A stretch of DNA of 64,000 nt from Porphyra umbilicalis (taxonomy: Eukaryota; Rhodophyta; Bangiophyceae; Bangiales; Bangiaceae): the NCBI GenBank assembly GCA_002049455.2, contig KV918863.1, positions 124,001-188,000 on the forward strand, given 5' to 3'. The number at the start of each line of letters is the position of its first letter. Positions within the stretch are counted from its first letter, which is position 1. The notes beneath the pieces were generated by a model. It had not been told where the DNA came from, made no database searches, and saw only the letters and a program-made list of their open reading frames with translations. The position numbers and the translations under genes were made by a program. Shown here in pieces: positions 61,230 through 64,000 of the stretch.

Positions 61230-63987
61230 TGGGCGTGGCAGGTGTGGCCGTTCCCATGACTCGCGCCGTCGGCGCCCGCGATCCACTCCTCGGAGGAGCT
61301 CTCCCCCTCGTCGCGCGCTACGTCCGGGTACGCCCGGTCATCCGTTTCCACGGCGTGGACGAAGGCAGCCGTGCCCGGCGGGACGGTCCCATGGTTGGCG
61401 CCGGTCGGCGGTACCGGTGGAACCGGCGGTCCCGCGCCCAGGGGCAGGGGTGCCGGCGGCGCCGGTCCCCGCCCGTTACGGTGTGCCGCGACTGCTTCGC
61501 GCAGCGCGCGCCCGTGGGCCCGCACCTCGGGAGACTGGGCGGGGCACTCCCACACCCAGTGCCCCAGGTGGCCACAGAACGAGCAGGCCCCCCGCCGACG
61601 TGGCGGGGGCCCCGCCTCGGGTGCCCCACTCCATCCGCCGCCACGCGGTGGAGGCGCACCGCCTCGGGGAAACCGCGGGGGGCGATCCGAGTGCGGGAAG
61701 ACGGTTCTCGGCCGTGGAGGCACCGGGGTGCCCGGCGCCAGGGTACCGCGCCCACGCCCCGCCCCCGTGTGCACGGGGTACAACTCCGGGCGCCCACCCC
61801 ACGCGGGCTGCTGTTGCCAGCCCGACGCGTGCGGGAGACTGTCCACCGGTAGTACCGGGACGTCGCCCGAGGATCCATACTCAACGGGCGTCCCCGACGC
61901 GGCCAACACCGCGGCCCGCTAGGCCCGCTCCGCCTCGGTCCCGTAGTCCGTGACGGACAGAGCAGCCGCGGCCGAGGCGGCTCCCACCGGGAGAGCGACG
62001 GATGCCGCCGGCCGGGCCCGACGGGCCTCCCGTTCTTCGCCGCCGACCGACCGGGAGGCGCTCCCCTTGGGCTTGGCCTGGAGCTTGACCCCCCGGGCCT
62101 CCCGGGTGGCTGCTCCCGTCTTGGCAAGGAACTTGCGCAGCTTGGGGAAGGTCCGGCCCTGGGTATTGAAGTTCCGCCCCAGGGCCCGGACTTCCCGTCC
62201 AACGCCCTTGAGTAGGATACTCTTCAGCTCGGCCTCTTGTAGGACCGAGCCCAAGGCACGGTTAGCATCGAGGATGCGGTTCGCAAACTCGTGTTCGTCT
62301 TCCACTTCTCTTGGGATGCTTGCATGAGGGCCTGGAGGTGGTCCACCAGGTCGTCCCCGTCGAGGTACTCGTTGAGTAGGGCGTGGACCGCGCGCTTGTA
62401 CGTGAGCTGCCGCGAGGCGTGGGTGTCCTTGGCGCGCTGGAGCACGCCGAGCACCTCGCTCGTGACGAAGTACTGCAGCAGTGTCACTGCCGTACCCTCG
62501 TTCAGCCCGCTGCCGTCGCATGCCGTCTGGAAGTTCCCAAGGAACGCCACCAACCCCAACGGGGTGTCGCCCGCAAACTGCCGCGAGGTGTGCATCAAGG
62601 CCTTGACGTCCGCGCGGATGCCGCGGATGGAATTGCCTCGCGGGAGGTGTAGGCGGCCCCTCGCTGTGCGAGTCGGTACCGTTCCGGCGACAGGAGCCCC
62701 TTGAAGCGGGGGTCGACCACCGTGTCCTCCCGCTGCTCCCGCCGGAAGGCGCGCAGCGCCTCTTGAACCAGGGCCCGGTGTGGCCGCTTGTCGGCAGCCC
62801 GTGCCCGCCGTCGGCGGCGCGTTGCTCCGGGGTCACTGCCGGTGGCGGAGGAAGAGGTCGAGCCGTCGCTGCTGTCCGTCGACTCCGCCCTACTGGCGGC
62901 GGATGACGAGCTTGACGGACTATCGTCACTCTCGGTCGACGAGGGGGGCCCCGACGAGGGGGGCGACGGCGCCCGTCGGGCGTGACGCCGCCGTCGGTGG
63001 CCCTTCGAGGGGGCGGCCTTCAGGTGTCGGCGCTCGGCGCCCCTCCGGGACCGAGGCCGCGCAGGGCGCGCGCCCGGCGATGCAGTCACCGTCAAGGCGG
63101 CCCCGGTCCGGGTAGTGCCCCCCGTCCGGGTACGCTCCCGGACGTGCCTGACCCGGGTTCCGGGGGTGCCGGTCCCCCCGCGCTCGCGGATCCGGGGGAA
63201 GGGCCCTGGGCCGCCGCCAGGGCCAGGGCCACGGCCGCGCCCCGCCCCGGGACCGGGGTCCCGTCCGATGCCGCGGTCGACGCTTCCTCCGCGGCGTCGC
63301 GGAACACCTGAGCCAAGTGGCGCAGGTGCCCGGGGTCGGCCACCGACCGAGGTGGCCTGGGGCCGCGGCTCCGCCGATCCCCTGCAGGCTGGGCCCCGAC
63401 CCGCCCGTCGCCGACGGCGCGTCCAGGGACCAGTGGTCCCGGGTGGTCCTCTGCCACCGGGCCCGGGCCACCTCCTCCGGGGTGACCCCGAACGCTCGCT
63501 GTAATTCCCGGCGCTGCCGCTCGTCCTCCTCGAGCGACAGCGCCTCCATTGGTCGACGTGGCCCCCGGCTCGCGGGGGTCCCGCCAACTAAAGTTCCCGA
63601 TGAACCGCCCACCGCGTCCACTCGGGGAGGGCCAAAGGGCGGCGCCCCTTCCAGGCGCTGCCCGTCCAGGGGGGAAGGGTGAACCCCCGCACCCCCTGCC
63701 TGGGGCTCCATCAGCGTGGACGTCCGTCCCGCGCCGGGAGGAGGACGAGCCCCGGTGGTCGGCGTGCGGCCGGGGTCCTCGGGCGGGGAGTTCGACTCAC
63801 CCGCCACCGTACCGCCGCCGCCAACCGGGACCGCCCTTCCACCCCCCACGGGGGCCACGGCGCCCAAGGCCGGTGTTGCCCCGGGGTCTCCCGCCGGTGG
63901 CGCGTCCGTCACCCGGCTGGTGCCAGGCATCTCAAACGGAGGAGCGCCCCCGTCAAGCGGGGAAGATGAGGAAGATCCGCGAGCCAT
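61217..63987 (-). pseudogene. Gypsy gag, with frame breaks and an internal TAG
   Basis: The ATG at 63987-63985 opens a Pro/Gly-rich N-terminal part. The reading then has to change frame, at about 63350, at about 62600 and at about 62300, to stay protein-like. The capsid-like helical part is 62598-62100 (PLGLVAFLGNFQTACDG, LLQYFVTSEVLGVLQRAKD, then FANRILDANRALGSVLQEAE). A TAG at 61921-61919 follows TEAERA, and the same frame continues to a zinc knuckle CSFCGHLGHWVWEC (61585-61544, CX2CX4HX4C) and ends at 61217 beside the frameshift signal. Gag should form the particle and bind RNA. The breaks suggest that this copy cannot make full Gag unless some are sequencing errors. Confidence 0.75.
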
Positions 63988-64000
63988 GGAAGCGGGGCCC

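Larger units (their letters stand above)
42112..64000 (-). mobile_element. Ty3/gypsy chromovirus-type LTR retrotransposon, 5' LTR beyond the window
   Basis: Minus-strand order from the right edge: gag (63987-61217), protease, reverse transcriptase, RNase H, integrase, C-terminal chromodomain (to 56677), then a 3' region with an opposite-strand ORF, polypurine tract and 3' LTR (42761-42112). A complete copia element (45395-56470) sits in the 3' region, so without it the visible part is about 10.8 kb. Gag is frame-broken, while pol is one open frame. It inserted into the transposase-like gene that ends at 42111. Confidence 0.9.

Overview
The window looks like a transposon-rich stretch of a GC-rich eukaryotic nuclear genome. 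The evidence is a GT-AG intron, chromatin-type protein domains, intact Ty1/copia and Ty3/gypsy retrotransposons, DNA transposons with inverted ends, and several kilobases of GC-rich simple sequence that is open in every frame. There is no operon-like gene packing and no rRNA or functional tRNA gene that I could recognise. A bangiophyte red alga (Porphyra/Pyropia type) is my best guess from overall character; no single gene proves the lineage.

Layout. 1-11 kb: AT/GC-mixed, mostly non-coding DNA with short tandem repeats and scattered repeat fragments, plus one possible basic, alanine-rich ORF at 8.2-8.9 kb (minus). 11.1-14.0 kb: a spliced gene of unknown family with one clear 271-bp intron and an in-frame TAG. 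14.2-22.4 kb: dispersed repeat copies, a pair of ~150-bp inverted arms and several long hairpins. 22.5-24.9 kb: a TMEM62-like metallophosphoesterase broken at G/C homopolymers. 25.7-26.6 kb: a 15-bp minisatellite. 27-32.4 kb: more repeat copies and a 131-bp pogo/Tigger-like MITE. 32.6-42.1 kb: a probable TE-derived or TE-associated block. It holds an ORF cut by a 1.6-kb foldback element, a decayed gene with JmjN, JmjC and C5HC2-finger regions behind a possible Ulp1-like region, and, converging on it, the 3' part of a transposase-like gene.

42.1 kb to the right edge is a nested stack. A Ty3/gypsy chromovirus on the minus strand starts with its 3' LTR at 42112-42761 and continues past the window. 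It carries an 861-codon ORF on the opposite strand between pol and the LTR. A Ty1/copia element (45395-56470, 5-bp target duplication GCGCT, no differences seen between its LTRs) inserted just behind that antisense ORF. A 5.1-kb PIF/Harbinger-like non-autonomous element (51331-56438, TAA duplication, 28-bp perfect TIRs) then inserted in the copia 3' LTR, and a 258-bp MITE sits inside that. The order of insertion can be read directly from the sequence.

The most interesting signals are: (1) a textbook -1 ribosomal frameshift signal at the gypsy gag/protease junction; (2) the long antisense ORF of that gypsy element; (3) the JmjN-JmjC-C5HC2 protein convergent with a transposase-like gene, with stop codons and an iron-ligand change that all fit C-to-T decay; (4) six copies of one 20-bp hairpin in the copia 3' untranslated region; and (5) the four-level nest itself.
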